Source of the DNA: Cycas panzhihuaensis
Taxonomy: Eukaryota; Cycadophyta
DNA length: 64,000 nt
Reading direction: 5' to 3'
Assembly (NCBI GenBank): GCA_023213395.1
Contig: CM041465.1
Location: 27,349,741-27,413,740, forward strand
The notes under the pieces were generated by a model. The model worked only from the letters and a program-made list of their open reading frames with translations, was not told the origin of the DNA and made no database searches. Positions 34,874-44,772 of the stretch are shown here, piece after piece; position 1 is the stretch's first letter; every line of letters starts with the position of its first letter. A program made the position numbers and the translations under genes.

Positions 34874-37441
34874 TGGACGTGCATCTACGGGATAGCTACC
34901 TAACTAATAGGTGTGGTGAGAGTGGGTGATGATATAATCGAAGGAGAGGCCTATAAGAAAAGTAATTACCACGCAGAGTGCCCCGTGCGCCAGAGCGCGA
35001 GTTCGGGACCTGCAATGGAATATGGCTACTAACAAGTGATCCTCCACCACTTCGAACGAAGGGTGAAGAGGCGTAGGGTTAGCCTGGGTTGACCTAGGGA
35101 CAGGATCCTCCCACCCTTGGATGGCTGGTAGGGGAAGGAGAAGATCTAAGAAAAATAGATCAAGGGTGTGCCTTAACAAGCTAGCTGGGTACACAAGCAA
35201 TGCGGGGGGTAAGAAACTTGTGCAGCTAAAGAGCGGAGGAAAGGTGAAAGGGCGGTTCCTATAGCCTTTCCTATGGGTAACAAAGATACATGCAATGAAG
35301 CAAGTAAAGCATAACCAAAGAACAAAGTCAAATTTCCCTTTTATTTTCTGATGCGTTAATTACTAAGAAAGGAATCTAAAAGGAAATAAAGCGGTAGAGT
35401 AGAGTAAGGTGTGCACCTAGACCGAGGGTGTGCGTGACGAGGACCAACTCGAGGGGCACCAAGCTACTCCATGCGGTGCGTCGGATGTGAAGCGTCGCGA
35501 CGGATTTAGATGAGGGGCTCCCTTACCTTCCCCGGAAAAGTACTAAATGTAATGCCAAGGAAAGAAAGGAAGTAGATGCTAATAACTGAAGAAGCGCGAA
35601 AGTACGATGTACGTGAGGGCACTTACCGGCAACGGAGCTAACGGATAATATCTTCCATGCTCCTCAAGTACCTGCAAGCGATGGCAACTTTCCCCTTTCC
35701 GGAGAAAGGGTACTAACATGCAATACAAGATTCTAACAATATATATTTATATAATGCAAGTATAAATCTAAACATGCATATGTTAGTATCAATCCAACGA
35801 TGAAAGCACGTAAAAGAGGGTAACCAAAGCAAAGGTAAATGACCGGTAAGCCTCGGAGTGGCCCACCTCCTGCAAATAACACCCTAACCTCCCCCCAAGA
35901 GCCACAAGGTAGCGAGGGCGAGGCCAAGAGAAATGGCTGGAAATGACAACAAGAAGATGAAGGGGAGCCAAAGAACACCTACAGCGGACCGGGATGCTAT
36001 GAGGAGCAAACCGGGCTGTCGGGAAGAAAGTCGAACAAGGGCTAGCGGTTGGGACTTACGTGAGTTGCCCAAAACTGAACCTAAGCCCTCAAACTAGCGC
36101 TGCAACGTGTGATAGTGCTGATTTCAATGGCTAAAAGAGGGCCAACAAACCCTTGTTTGAGTGCCAAGGATAGCACGAGGCAAGAGGGAGGATTTGGGGG
36201 GCTTAAAGCCGCTTGAGGAGCATGGAAGGTGGTATGGAATCCACCTAGCTCCTTCCCAAAGCCTATGCTAACCCTCGATGCCGCTGCCTTGAGCAACAAA
36301 CGTAGGTAAGAGGCACAAGGACAGAGGTAAAACAGCCCACTAAGAGGAAGAAAACCAAACTCACAAGGACAAGCAGGGAGCAAGCAAGATGGAGCATTAA
36401 TTTCATAAGGAAAACAATTCAAATCAAGAAATACCTGAGTGAGGGAGGCAAGGGACTTGCCTCAGCCAAGGGGCAGTGAAGAGGGGCTAAGAAATCAGTC
36501 TAGATCTAAAGTGCAGTAGGTCTGGGACCCTGCTAAGGAGGTTAGACGGGAAACACCTGCACTTGGAACCCTTGATGGCTGCCCGGGGCAAGAATCCACT
36601 AAAACCTCTCCAAGGGGCCCTCTCCAAGGTGTGTGAGGGGCTGGGAGAATGTCCTAGCCACACCAAAGGAGAGTTGGGTGCTGTAGGAGAGGCGCAGGTC
36701 CTGTGATAGTAGCAGGGCAGCAGAGAAGAGTAGAGCACAACCTTGTTTCTTGAGGAGTAATTTTGAAAGTGAGCCAAAAAGTTCTCAAAAATGAGCCAAA
36801 AGTGACTTAAATACTCAACCCAAACCCTAAAGCGAGCGATTAGGGCGCGAATGGAAGAGAGTTAAGTCACGATCCACGTGGCAGTTTTGTAATAAATGCG
36901 AAATTACCACGGCGGATTTTTAAAAAATAAATTAGAACAGTCAAGAACTTCGTGGTACCGATGTTCCAAGCTACTGAAAATTATCAAGCAGACGAACCAA
37001 GAGGCAAAATAGTTTCGCCACCCCTAGTCAAAGTGATGACCAAAAGGGCCAATAGGGGGCTGAGACACCTACCCGGGGGTAAACAAGCCAACAGACGGGT
37101 CCAAAGGAGCAAAAATAGGGCTCAAATAGGGTGGCAAGTCGACCAAATGGTGACGGGTCATCACACGGGTGGAGGTGGCGCAAACCTAGTGGGTCCTGGA
37201 GCGAGGAGGGCTGATGCGGGAAGTGAAGTGGCCACCAGGGTGCCACACTCACTAGGAATGTGCCCCTGCTATAGTCGTCATAGGCTAAAATAAGTGCAGA
37301 CGAGGACAAAGTCGCCTATAAAGCCACACACAAGCAGACATGCAAGCAAATACTCATCAAAAGAAAGCGATGATAATGCGAGAAACATACCTGCACTTAC
37401 CTGAGTCGATGATTCCGTATCCATTCCCGGAGCCGGAAACA
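34874..37441 (-). repeat. T3 3' LTR
   Basis: TGGACGTGC...CCGGAAACA, 2568 bp. It matches 48780-50988 closely from end to end, except for about 380 bp (around 35915-36293) absent from the other copy and a patch at about 36945-37030 that is unrelated to its counterpart. It contains the TATTTAAG promoter motif (36806-36813), blocks resembling splice donors on the minus strand and a (TA)n run near 35740. The open frames at 36952-37293 (+) and elsewhere are not genes. Confidence 0.9.
36806..36813 (-). promoter_or_regulatory. TATA-like box of T3 3' LTR
   Basis: The minus strand reads TATTTAAG after GGTTTGGGTTGAG. The same motif is at 50332-50339 and 58455-58462. It defines a U3 of about 630 bp. Confidence 0.55.
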
Positions 37442-37789
37442 CCGCCTTGGCAGTAGAGCCTCCCCGCTCGGAAGCCTGGTGCGATGGTGAATGCTAGCAA
37501 TACAACTGTTGCGTATATATATATGTCAATCAAGATGATAATAGTAGGCAAGGGTGCCGGCAAGTGTCGTGGCAGAACTCGTGGATACGAAAGCGGCGGT
37601 GGAGACAACATAGGGGCTGCCTATGAGCCACCTAGGAACCGACTGGAATACTAAGAAAGGTAAGGGGGCTGCCCCCACCACAAAAGATGCGGAAGAGCAT
37701 ACGTAATCAAGTGAAAGAGCAAGCAAAGAGTAGGTACCATAGTTTTACCTCATTAGTAACCAAGTTTCAGAGGTGCGAACCAGTCGCAA
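37442..37789 (-). other. T3 segment between second RNase H and 3' LTR
   Basis: About 350 bp with no coding frame I can support. It begins CCGCCTTGGCAG, identical in T4 (59099), so it is element sequence and not an insertion. A (TA)n run lies at 37507-37520. A clear polypurine tract next to the LTR is not obvious; AGCGGGGAGGC (minus, about 37460-37470) is the best candidate. Confidence 0.45.
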
Positions 37790-38240
37790 AGCCAAGTGTA
37801 AGACAACCTAGGGCTTAGGTGACAGGAAGGCCAGACAAGCCTCAGGGACGGTCAACAAGGAGAGGAAGGCGGCGCTCAAGGATGAGGCAAACGAGACTAT
37901 CTGCCTCAGCGTTGAGGGCCCGAGGGATATGCTGGATATCGACGGAAGAGCAATGCCGAGGGATCCGCAAAGAAGCAAGAGTCCTCAAGTGAGGGCATCA
38001 CACCTGGTAAACCTGGGTGAGATGAGCCACCACAACTTGAGAGTCGCAAAGCAGAATGATGGATTCGTGATGGAAACAAAGGGCATCAGTAAGGGCTTCA
38101 ATAACAGCTGTGTATTCAGCTTCGTTGTTGGTGGCCTCTAGGAGGAAGATCCCAGAGCGGAGGAGATCGTGTCCAGAAGGGCTGCGGAGGATCCAAGCAG
38201 CGGCAGAAGGTCCAGGATTACCGCGACTCACTGCTTCAGA
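37790..38240 (-). pseudogene. T3 second RNase H, archaeal-like type
   Basis: On the minus strand: SRGNPGPSAAAWIL, then ATNNEAEYTAVIEALTDAL (catalytic Glu), then IILLCDSQVVVAHL (catalytic Asp), then in another frame HIPRALNAEADSLV (final Asp). The SRGNPGP opening and TNNEAEY are hallmarks of archaeal-type RNase HI, distinct from the gypsy RNase H at 43169-43714. The first catalytic Asp (in VFTDGGS-type text) is destroyed by a stop and small indel near 38230, and a frameshift lies near 37998. Such a second RNase H is known from the plant Tat lineage. Here it sits downstream of integrase and of the antisense gene. Confidence 0.75.
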
Positions 38241-38770
38241 AGACGTAGATGGACATAGGTGACACAAAATCCAAAATAATGGGCAATGAAAGCAATACTC
38301 GAAAGGCAAGCAGAAAGTGGCCGTGAAGGGTAAGAGGACCTAGCAATGAGGTTACCCAGGGCGAGAGCAAGCAGTCTGATCACCGGGAGAAGGTGGTCGA
38401 AAGAAACAGCCTCCTGGGGCACCAAAAGGTCGCTTTAGAAAGCGAAACATGCCCCTAGGTGGGGGAGCATTCCCTTTGGGGACCCCAAGAGCGAGAAAGG
38501 GTTGTGGAAACGAGTCCAAGGTGGCGAAACAAGCTAAACGAGTATAAACTTGGGCACACACGGGAGTAGCGTATAAAACGACACAGAAGGGCCCTGGCAA
38601 AAGTGCGATAGTGAGGCACCATAAATGCTCTTGCAAGGGAGACCAGAAAGGGCCTCAATAGAGCACAATGGGCGACAGGGCCAGAAGGCAAAGGTGATCA
38701 GGATAACGGGACGGTCCTAATGGCTATCGCGGGACCAAAAATGGAGGAGGTGCCCGTTGGGGCCCCCGCC

Positions 38771-38777
38771 TATATAA
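38771..38777 (+). promoter_or_regulatory. TATA box of the antisense gene in T3
   Basis: TATATAA within GCCCCCGCCTATATAAGGAA. T4 has the same block at 60454-60460 (GGCCCCGCCTATATAAGGAA). Downstream sequence is also conserved (TTATGCARCGGAGCGC at about 38840 and 60515), as expected of a transcribed leader. Its orientation is opposite to gag-pol. Confidence 0.65.
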
Positions 38778-38793
38778 GGAAATCGATGGGAAA

Positions 38794-39423
38794 ATGGATT
38801 CATTTTCATCGGCTCTCGTACGAAACCAGAGCTATTCCCTTATGCAGCGGAGCGCCGCCCAACTTTGGAGGCACGCGGAGGGAGATCGGACCGTCAGATC
38901 GGAGAGCGGAGAGAGTCAGCACGACCGACAGGACGACATGGCAGTAGTGAGACCGGATCCAGTGAGTGGATATCACTAAACCCAACCCGTTTAAAGTTTA
39001 AAGTTTATTGGTTTTTTATGGTTTTCGCATGATTTTAGTGCCCCTTATGGGCAACCGGAGGCCTCGTAGTCCGAATCGACTCCAGAAGAGGCGGGACCCG
39101 GCATTAGGGAGCCTTGTCCGGTGGACTTACGGGTCCACGAGAAGAAATTTTTTGTTTTTCGGGGTGGAAATCCCCTCTTAGGGGGATCGCCGTTCGTATC
39201 GCGATAATGATTGCGGTGCCGCGATCATTACCGCGGGACCCATGATCACCGCGGGACCCGTGCCAAACTTAGTGGTACTGCTAAGTTTGACGCGGTACAA
39301 AGGCAGAAAATTAGACACGAGGGCCAAAAGGGCCCCAAATCTCAAGCAGAGAGAGATTTGAGGGAGTGAGGGATGGCAGTGATTGACGTGAAGCTAACTT
39401 TGAGTTATTTTTGGTGTGAACAG
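38794..39423 (+). other. Antisense-gene leader / possible first exon in T3
   Basis: The 38794-38979 frame includes SLMQRSAAQLWRHAEGDRTV. T4 encodes a similar LMQRSA-type stretch near 60525 in a broken frame. The rest to 39423 is GC-rich and hairpin-prone (repeated ACCGCGGGACCC, 39230-39265). A 3' splice site (TGTGAACAG, ending 39423) has a counterpart in T4 (GTTTTACAG, ending 61131), suggesting a small first intron. The donor is uncertain. Confidence 0.4.
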
Positions 39424-40281
39424 GCTGTCATCGCGGTGGATAACCGTGAAAACATAGGTATGGCCATGTTGAGCTACATGGAGATGGCGACACAGGAGGA
39501 CAGGGAGATCCTACAGAGGTGTGATCTATACAAGGGCCTCAAGACACCTCAATACACATCGGATCAAAGACTGCTGGTTGACATAGTGTCCTATTAGGAC
39601 ATGAGGAAACATGTGTTCCACCTACCATAGGTAGGTGATATGACGGTCACGCTGAGAGATATCCCATGACATCGGGAGTTCCAAGGATGGGAGGCTGGTG
39701 AGACTAGGGACGCTGCCTAGCACAGAGGTAGCACACAAAGAGGCAGCCTTATTCTTTACAGGAGCTGACAGATGGGAGCGGATGGGAGCCCCCCTCCAAA
39801 CTGTACTGATGTCAGGGATTCCTCGGGTGAGGAAACTGGTTATACTGTGCATTCTATTCCGGATTTCCCAGACACAGAACTATAGGGAGGTACCTAGAGG
39901 GTGGTTGGATGCAGTTCGCTACTGCGAAGCCGGCGAGAGGATGGACTGGGCAGCCCTGATAGCGGCGAACCTCATCGCCCAGTTGGATACTATCAGGACG
40001 ACCGACAGAGGTGGGTTGTCGTATAGCACACTGTTGCAGTGTTGGTTCTTCGATCACTTCGCGGCAGTGGCACCAGCGGGGGGACCACACCCCATCACAG
40101 AGCAGGCCCCGATGGTCCACAGGTAGTAGACTTGGCTGAGAGGGACAGAGGACAGGGCCCATGTCAGACAATCATTAGAGGCTACGTCATTAGACCTCCT
40201 CACCCTACTAGACTACATAGCAGAGCCTTATAGGATAGCGAGGTGGGATAGTGACGACGAGGCCAAGTGAGGTGAGTGCCC

Positions 40282-40336
40282 GCGGGCGACGACAGCGGAG
40301 ATGACGGAGATGATGGAGATGATGGGGATGATGGGG
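40282..40336 (+). repeat. 12-bp minisatellite in antisense gene
   Basis: GGAGATGATGGAGATGATGG-type repeats encode an acidic Asp-Asp-Gly tract. T4 has a shorter form near 62000 (DDDGSDGGDRGDE). Confidence 0.7.
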
Positions 40337-40633
40337 CCGGCCCATCATAACCTCTGAGGGGGAGGCAGTCCCTCGGTGATGAGGGAGACACAAAGGGTCC
40401 ATCTGGGGCTGCTGGGGGAGAGGCAGGACTATTAGGAGTGTAGGGTGAGAGCAGGGGGCCCGTGACCAGGGCCCGCAGGCTGCAGATCGTGATGTGATCC
40501 GGAGGGACGAGAGCTAGGCCCACCCCTGTGAGGAGGGAGGCCCAAGCAGGGGAGGTGCCAGAGGACGAGGCACCCGCGGCTGGCAGAGAGCCAGGAGGGG
40601 AGGATGCCGCGACTGAGGAGCCAAATACAGCAG

Positions 40634-40745
40634 GTGAGACCTAACCCTTTCCAGAGTCGTTTGGCATCCAGATAGATGTTTAGTTTGATTTGATCATGAT
40701 ATATGGTGAGATACAATACTGACACATGGCATGTTGCATTGGCAG
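40634..40745 (+). other. Intron of the antisense gene in T3 (112 bp)
   Basis: Donor ACAGCAG|GTGAGACC and acceptor CATTGGCAG|GTGTAGC. In T4 the intron is 62295-62407 (113 bp) with GTAGCAG|GTGAGG and GGTTTATAG|GTACC. Removal joins a Gly codon split after its first base in both copies, giving ...A-G-V-A-E-I-K-R (T3) and ...A-G-T-T-K-I-R-Q (T4), in frame with the coiled coil. Confidence 0.7.
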
Positions 40746-41303
40746 GTGTAGCAGAGATCAAGAGACTGATAGAGGCTGTGGTGAGGGAGATATTCCCTCA
40801 GGTATACGCAGAGGGGCAACCGCCCATCCAGGCAGGTGAGGAGCCTAGAGCGGCAGGAGCCCATGCAGAGGCATTCGCCCCATTGGTGAGGGCGAGGGAC
40901 ATATGGGCTGCAGAGTCCCAAGAGCATGAGACATCCCGGAGACGACTGCAGCAAGAGAGAGACGACGTGAGGCGTGAGAGGGATGAGCTACGTAGACGGG
41001 TGCAGGCTTTAGAGGCACAGGGCAGAGTAGGCGGATATGCCGAGAGCAAGACCCAGCTAGCAGTCATCACAGAGCATCTCAGGGTGACAGAGGAAGCACT
41101 CCGGGGAGAGAGGGATCGTATCCAGGCCCGATACGATCAGCTGGTAGCATAAATGGTATCGAGGTCGAGCCAGAGCAGGATGCATACCCACACGGCGGCG
41201 ACGACCCCGAGACGGCCAAGAGATGAGGAGAGCGAGGCGGGCAGCTCGCAGAGGCCCAGGAGGAGACATAAAGGCATGTGGTCCCCAGGAGAGGGATCAT
41301 AGA

Positions 41304-41990
41304 GACCAGGAGATGGTACCCCAGGAGCGGGCAGCAGCAGTAGGATATGTACATATGGTTTTGCCAGGGGAAAGCACGGGCCTCCAGGGGGTCATATATA
41401 GGACCATATGATTGTACCCCTCCTATAAGGACACTAGCTTCCCAGATGTATGATGCGACATGGTTTTGGATGTATATATAGATATGGGGTGACGAGAACC
41501 CTATTTGGATATGAGATGCTATGTATGATGTATCATGTGTGGATAACATGTATGGTTATTTTGTATGGTTGTAAATGTTATGCTGTGGATATTTTATGTT
41601 ATGAATACTTTGTTGTATGGTGCGCATGTTTCCTTCCATGTATGGCTATATGTCTAACAAGAGCACACACACACGTCGTGAGTGGAGACGATAGAGAGGT
41701 GTGAGGTTAGAGGATAGAGCGGCATACACGTCTACGAAAGAGCATAGCGGAATATGCGAAGGTAACGACAGACGGGAGAGAGGAGTGATGACGCTCCCAA
41801 GCGTCCTCCTGATTGGGGAATGCCCAAGCAAGACGACTGAGGTTCCTGAGGGGATACAGGAACGCGGGTTCCGCGAAAGGAACCGGAAAGAAGAAGAAGG
41901 ATCCATCTTAAATTGCCATTCTACCCGTGGTTGGGAAGAATGGGGACAACCTAAGATGGTAGTTTAGGCTCATTTCGGAGCAGGGCGAAG
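41304..41990. other. T3 stretch between antisense gene end and integrase end
   Basis: About 690 bp with no supported frame. It is conserved in T4 (62988-63780): both have a GTGTATATA-type run (41470, 63183), a CATGTATGGCTATATGTCT / CATGTAGGACTATATCTCT block (41638, 63450) and the final 'gtagtttaggctcatttcgga'. It probably holds 3' ends of transcripts from both strands. Confidence 0.5.
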
Positions 41991-43150
41991 GGATCGCCGA
42001 AAGATCATGCGTAAAACTTCTTAAGGAATTTCCCATTAACAGCTTTCTCAAATTTAAGCCCTTCTAGGGTGGCTATCCTATAGGCACCATTATCGAGGGA
42101 TTCGATAATGACAAAAGGACCAACCCATCAGGGTTTGAACTTGGTCAAACGGTCATGGAGATATTCGAGCTTGAGGACGTTAGCCCCGTGAAACAAAGGG
42201 CGGGAACGAAGATGTTTATCGTAGGCCCTTTGTGAGCAGGCTTTGGATCCCAGGTTAGCCTGATAGGCGGCCAAGTGTCTCTCTTCCAAAGCTTCGAGGT
42301 CCAGTAGGCAAGCCTGACGGATCGACTCTTTGTCAATGAAACCTCGAAGGGAGACCCGCAAGGAAGGAATCTCCACCTCCAGCGGGAGTACTGCCTTACA
42401 GGGAGAACAGGGTCATTCCCGTGGCAGAATGGATAGAGGTACGATAAGCCCACAAGGCGGAGGGCAACTGAAGGTGCCAATCCTTTTGGGATTGAGCAAC
42501 GGTTTTCTTGAGAATATTGACAAGAGTGTTATTAAAAGACTCCACTTAGCCATTTGCCTGAGGGTAGTAAGGGGAGGAAGTCCTGTGAGAAATCTTGAAC
42601 TTCCCACAAAGCTCATCCATCTCCTTATTACAGAAAAGAGTTCTATTGTTAGTGATTAGGACGTCCGGAATTCCAAAACGGTAAATGATATGCTAGTAAA
42701 TGAATGTGGCAATTGTTTTGCCAGGAGTAGTGATTAGGGGAATGGCCTCCACCCATTTGGTAAAATACTCTGTGGCAGTCAAGATAAACTTGTGCTGCGA
42801 CGACGAAGGTGGGGAGATAGCTCCGATGAGGTCTAGTCCCCACTGAGCGAAAGGCCATGGCGAAACAATGGGATGCAGGGCCTCAGAAGGCACATGGGAA
42901 ATGTTGGCATGTTCCTGACATCGCCGACATTTCAAAGCAAAGGCGTGAGCGTCCTTGAAGAGGGACGGCCAGAAATAGCCCATGCGGAGGATCCTCTGAG
43001 CCATAGACTGGCCCCCAAATGCCATGGTGGCATTCATGGAGCACTTGGTCGGCTTCGTTAGTAGTGACGCAACAGAGGAGGATCCCATCGAAGGACCTCT
43101 TGTACAATACCTCATCCACGAGGAGCTATTGCCTGGCAAAAGTCCAGATA
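41991..43150 (-). pseudogene. T3 integrase
   Basis: From right to left: zinc finger half (GGQSMAQRILRMGYFWPSLF, ALKCRRCQEH), core with WGLDLIGAISP (first Asp) and EYFTKWVEAIPL, then FGIPDVLITNNRT where the second catalytic Asp has become Asn, then YPQAN-VESFNNTLVNIL (Glu kept, stop just before it), then the C-terminal domain (QRAYDKHLRSRPL, VLKLEYLHDRLTKF) ending KKFYA at about 42005. Several stops occur. No chromodomain. The order places it after RNase H, as in all Ty3/gypsy elements. Confidence 0.85.
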
Positions 43151-43159
43151 CAAGATCTA

Positions 43160-43880
43160 ACTTTACTACTAGCCGTGATCGTGACGTTGTCGTAAGATAC
43201 CAGATATGTCACCATACCACTCATCGTCGACAAGTGGATGGGGAGAGGCTCCCTGAATCGTTAAGATAGACTCAAGGGGGAGAGAGTCGTCAATGGGAGC
43301 ACCAAAGGAGTTAGGGATAGGGGCGTCCGCGAGTTGCTCGGCCATTATCATTCCCTTCTTTGATTTCTGGTTAACGATATGGAGGTCGAATTCTTGGAGT
43401 AGGACGGCCCACTGACTAGCCCTACCTGTCAAATCTGAACGAGTTAGTAAGTATCGCAAGGGATCGGATTGAACGATCACCTTGGTGGTGTTGCTAAGCA
43501 AGTAGTGCCTGAACTTCTTGGTCATATGGACCAAGGAGAGACATTCCTTCTTGGGGGGAGAATAGTTAAGCTCAGCAGCCACGAGGGTGCGACTGATGAA
43601 GTATATAGCTCTCTCGGTTCCTGAGTCATCCTCCTGAGCTAGCATAGCGCCCAAGGATTCGTCAGTCACCAAGGTGTATAGGACGAAGGGCCTATCGAAT
43701 CGAGGAGACACCAACGTAGGAGCAGAAGCCAGGGCTTACTTAAGTCCTTTGAAGGCCTTTTGGGCATTGTCAGACCAGGCAAAAGGAGCTCCCTTCTTCA
43801 ATAGGTTCGTGAGGGGTTTAGCGCTCACAGCGAAATCGGCTAAGAAGCGCCTAAGAAAACTAAGCCTCCCTAGAAACGAC
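43160..43880 (-). pseudogene. T3 RNase H (gypsy type)
   Basis: A 181-residue open stretch (43714-43169) begins FDRPFVLYTLVTDESLGAML, continues ERAIYFISRTLVAAELNYS, KECLSLVHMTKKFRHYLL and LLTRSDLTGRASQWAVLLQE, the standard RNase H plus connection. The usual S-T/S-D start reads VTDES. Upstream (43880-43714) is the RT thumb/connection, in a different frame because of a stop at 43889. It degrades the RNA template during cDNA synthesis. Confidence 0.8.
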
Positions 43881-43888
43881 TTAATCTG

Positions 43889-44772
43889 TCATTGAGTTCT
43901 AGGTGGCGGCATGTCAAGGATTGCCCTGACTTTGTCAGGGTCAATCTGGATTCCTTGTTTGGATACAAGGAAACCAAGGAGTTTACCCGAGGTAACGACA
44001 AACACACACTTAAGCAGATTTAGACTGACGTGATACTTGCGGCATCGTGAGAAGATGGCACGCAAGTCGAAAGGGTGATGGGCCCTAACACGGGAAGGAC
44101 CCATCATATCGTCCATGAAGACCTCCAATGTGTTATCAATGAGGTCATGGAAAATGAAATGCATGGCTCTTTGGTAAGTAGCACCTGCATTTTTTAGGCC
44201 AAAGGGCATCGCCTTGTAGGCGAAGGTACCCCAAGGAGTAGTGAAGGCCGTCTTATGGTGGTCTTCGGTAGAAATCTGGATTTGGTTATAGCCAGAGAAG
44301 CCATCCATTAAGGACATCACTTCAAATCCAGCGGTGCGATCAATGATTTGATCGAGGAAGGGTAACGGGAAATTATCTTTGGGACAAGCATTATTGATGT
44401 CGCGAAAATCGACACATATACGGATTGCCTCGTTCTTTTTAGCAACAGAGACAATGTTAGAGACCCATTTAGGGTAGTCAATGGAAGTAATAAGCCTAGT
44501 GTCCAGAAGCTTCTCGACCTCCATCTTAACGGTACCGAGAGCTTGAGTGAAGGGACGCCGCTCAGGCGCATGTGGCCGCTAGGAAGGGTGGTGAGGTTAT
44601 GGCTGACAATGGAGGGGTTGATTCCCTTCATGTCAGCATAATCCCATGCAAACACGCCTAACTCCCGGAATGTAAGGGAGTACTCTCTTATCTTATCAGG
44701 GGAACATTCCAACCCGACCTTAATGACCTTGCCCGGGGCCAAGACTATGTCTTGGGTTGCCCCCATGCACAT
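43889..44772 (-). pseudogene. T3 reverse transcriptase
   Basis: Two overlapping frames: 44772-44317 holds the lead-in (MCMGATQDIVLAPGKVIKVG, MKGINPSIVSHNLTTL) and 44524-43889 the RT (YPKWVSNIVSVAKKNEAIRI, CVDFRDINNACPKDNFPLPF, MSLMDGFSGYNQIQI, MPFGLKNAGATYQRAMHFIF, LEVFMDDMMG, LGFLVSKQGI). Both catalytic Asp of FMDD are present, as is the first Asp in SLMDGFSGYNQ. A frameshift near 44560 separates the two parts. This is the best preserved Tat RT in the window and the best query for lineage placement. Confidence 0.9.

Larger units (their letters stand above)
39424..41303 (+). pseudogene. Antisense accessory gene of T3: plant-mobile-domain-like protein with coiled coil
   Basis: The plus strand encodes NRENIGMAMLSYMEM, YTSDQRLLVDIV, KHVFHLP-VGDMTVTLRDIP and, after frame breaks, FTGADRWERMGAP, DWAALIAANLIAQLDTI and STLLQCWFFDHF. 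The HxFHLP...MTVTLRDI stretch and the later W-F-DHF region recall the plant mobile domain (PMD, aminotransferase-like). A gypsy-associated 'putative transposon protein' family is the alternative. An acidic Asp-Gly linker (40282-40336) follows. After an intron comes EIKRLIEAVVREIFPQVYAE and a coiled coil (RRRLQQERDDVRRERDELRR). A TAA at 41150 replaces a sense codon kept in T4; the ancestral stop is near 41301. Frameshifts near 39600-39700 and 40126-40600 make it a pseudogene. Role unknown. Confidence 0.6.

Noticed and set aside
35740-35755. TATATATTTATATAA in the T3 LTR as a promoter
   Set aside because: AT microsatellite within the R-U5 half, downstream of the better supported TATTTAAG box; its counterpart at 49646 is similar only because LTRs are paired.
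36952-37293. 113-residue plus-strand open frame in the T3 3' LTR, with a near copy at 50581-50838
   Set aside because: Both copies lie in paired LTRs, so their similarity only reflects LTR identity. No counterpart is open in the T2 or T4 LTRs and no domain is recognisable.
40200-41070. Minus-strand open frames across the antisense gene (e.g. 40200-40523, 40798-41070)
   Set aside because: They mirror the plus-strand repeats and coiled coil; they encode low-complexity Pro/Ser text and are not kept in T4.
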